Source: JBBDWZ01 sp050732575
GTDB lineage: Bacteria; Gemmatimonadota; Gemmatimonadetes; Longimicrobiales; RSA9
Length of the DNA stretch: 5,406 nucleotides
NCBI GenBank assembly: GCA_050732575.1
Contig: JBOHRF010000366.1
Coordinates: forward strand, 1-5,406
Direction: 5' to 3'
Below, one piece after another: positions 5,352 to 5,406 of this stretch. Below the pieces are notes generated by a model. The model was given only the letters and a program-made list of their open reading frames with translations. It was not told the origin of the DNA and did no database searches. Within the stretch, counting starts at the first letter, position 1, and each line of letters begins with the position of its first letter. Position numbers and translations under genes: made by a program.

Positions 5352-5406
5352 ATGAAAACACGACGACTCTGGTGCTTGGCTGACACTATCGTGTGCGCGT
5401 ATGGCG
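5352..5406 (+). CDS. Possible start of a next gene (3' end outside the window)
   Basis: ATG 5352 lies 3 bases after the stop of the M20 gene, and its frame stays open to the window edge (18 codons). The visible start has basic residues (MKTRR) followed by a moderately hydrophobic stretch, which could be a signal peptide. There is no clear ribosome site, so expression would depend on coupling. Too little is visible to name a product. Confidence 0.3.
   Translation, partial: MKTRRLWCLADTIVCAYG

Overview
The window looks like chromosomal DNA from a GC-rich (roughly 60%) Gram-negative bacterium. The left-edge tail belongs to a TPR/adenylate-cyclase-like protein family common in Xanthomonadales/Steroidobacterales-type gammaproteobacteria. 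There are also exported thiol-redox and M20 hydrolase proteins, and all recognisable genes lie on the + strand. A gammaproteobacterium is my best guess; no marker gene fixes the phylum.

Layout: (1) 1-237, the C-terminal tail of a TPR-type protein. (2) 238-419, an intergenic stretch with nothing I can name. (3) 420-504, a class II (long variable arm) tRNA with a leucine-type body but a GGC anticodon and C at position 33, followed by hairpins at 562-577 and 582-611. (4) 702-1906, a two-gene operon: a DsbD/CcdA-type membrane electron carrier and, overlapping it by one base, an exported thioredoxin-like protein. (5) 1907-2511, a patch of broken genes: the first ~29 codons of a TPR/cyclase-like protein, the last ~60 codons of a class V aminotransferase, and a bare Tat signal peptide. 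(6) 2512-3492, a CPBP (CAAX/ABI) intramembrane protease. (7) 3493-3926, a gap with no recognisable gene. (8) 3927-5348, a secreted M20-family zinc hydrolase. (9) 5352-5406, the possible start of another gene.

The only clear functional partnership is the redox pair: the membrane protein should carry electrons from cytoplasmic thioredoxin across the inner membrane to its exported thioredoxin-fold partner. Together they resemble a DsbD split into separate genes, without the N-terminal alpha domain. The M20 enzyme and the CPBP protease look like independent accessory functions.

The most unusual signal is the tRNA. Its body is canonical tRNA-Leu, but the anticodon loop would read alanine codons, lacks the near-universal U33, and can close to a 5-base loop. 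A 16-base stretch covering the anticodon arm is repeated as a perfect reverse complement 85 bases downstream. This could be a mistranslating or non-decoding tRNA, or a tRNA gene remade by local template switching.
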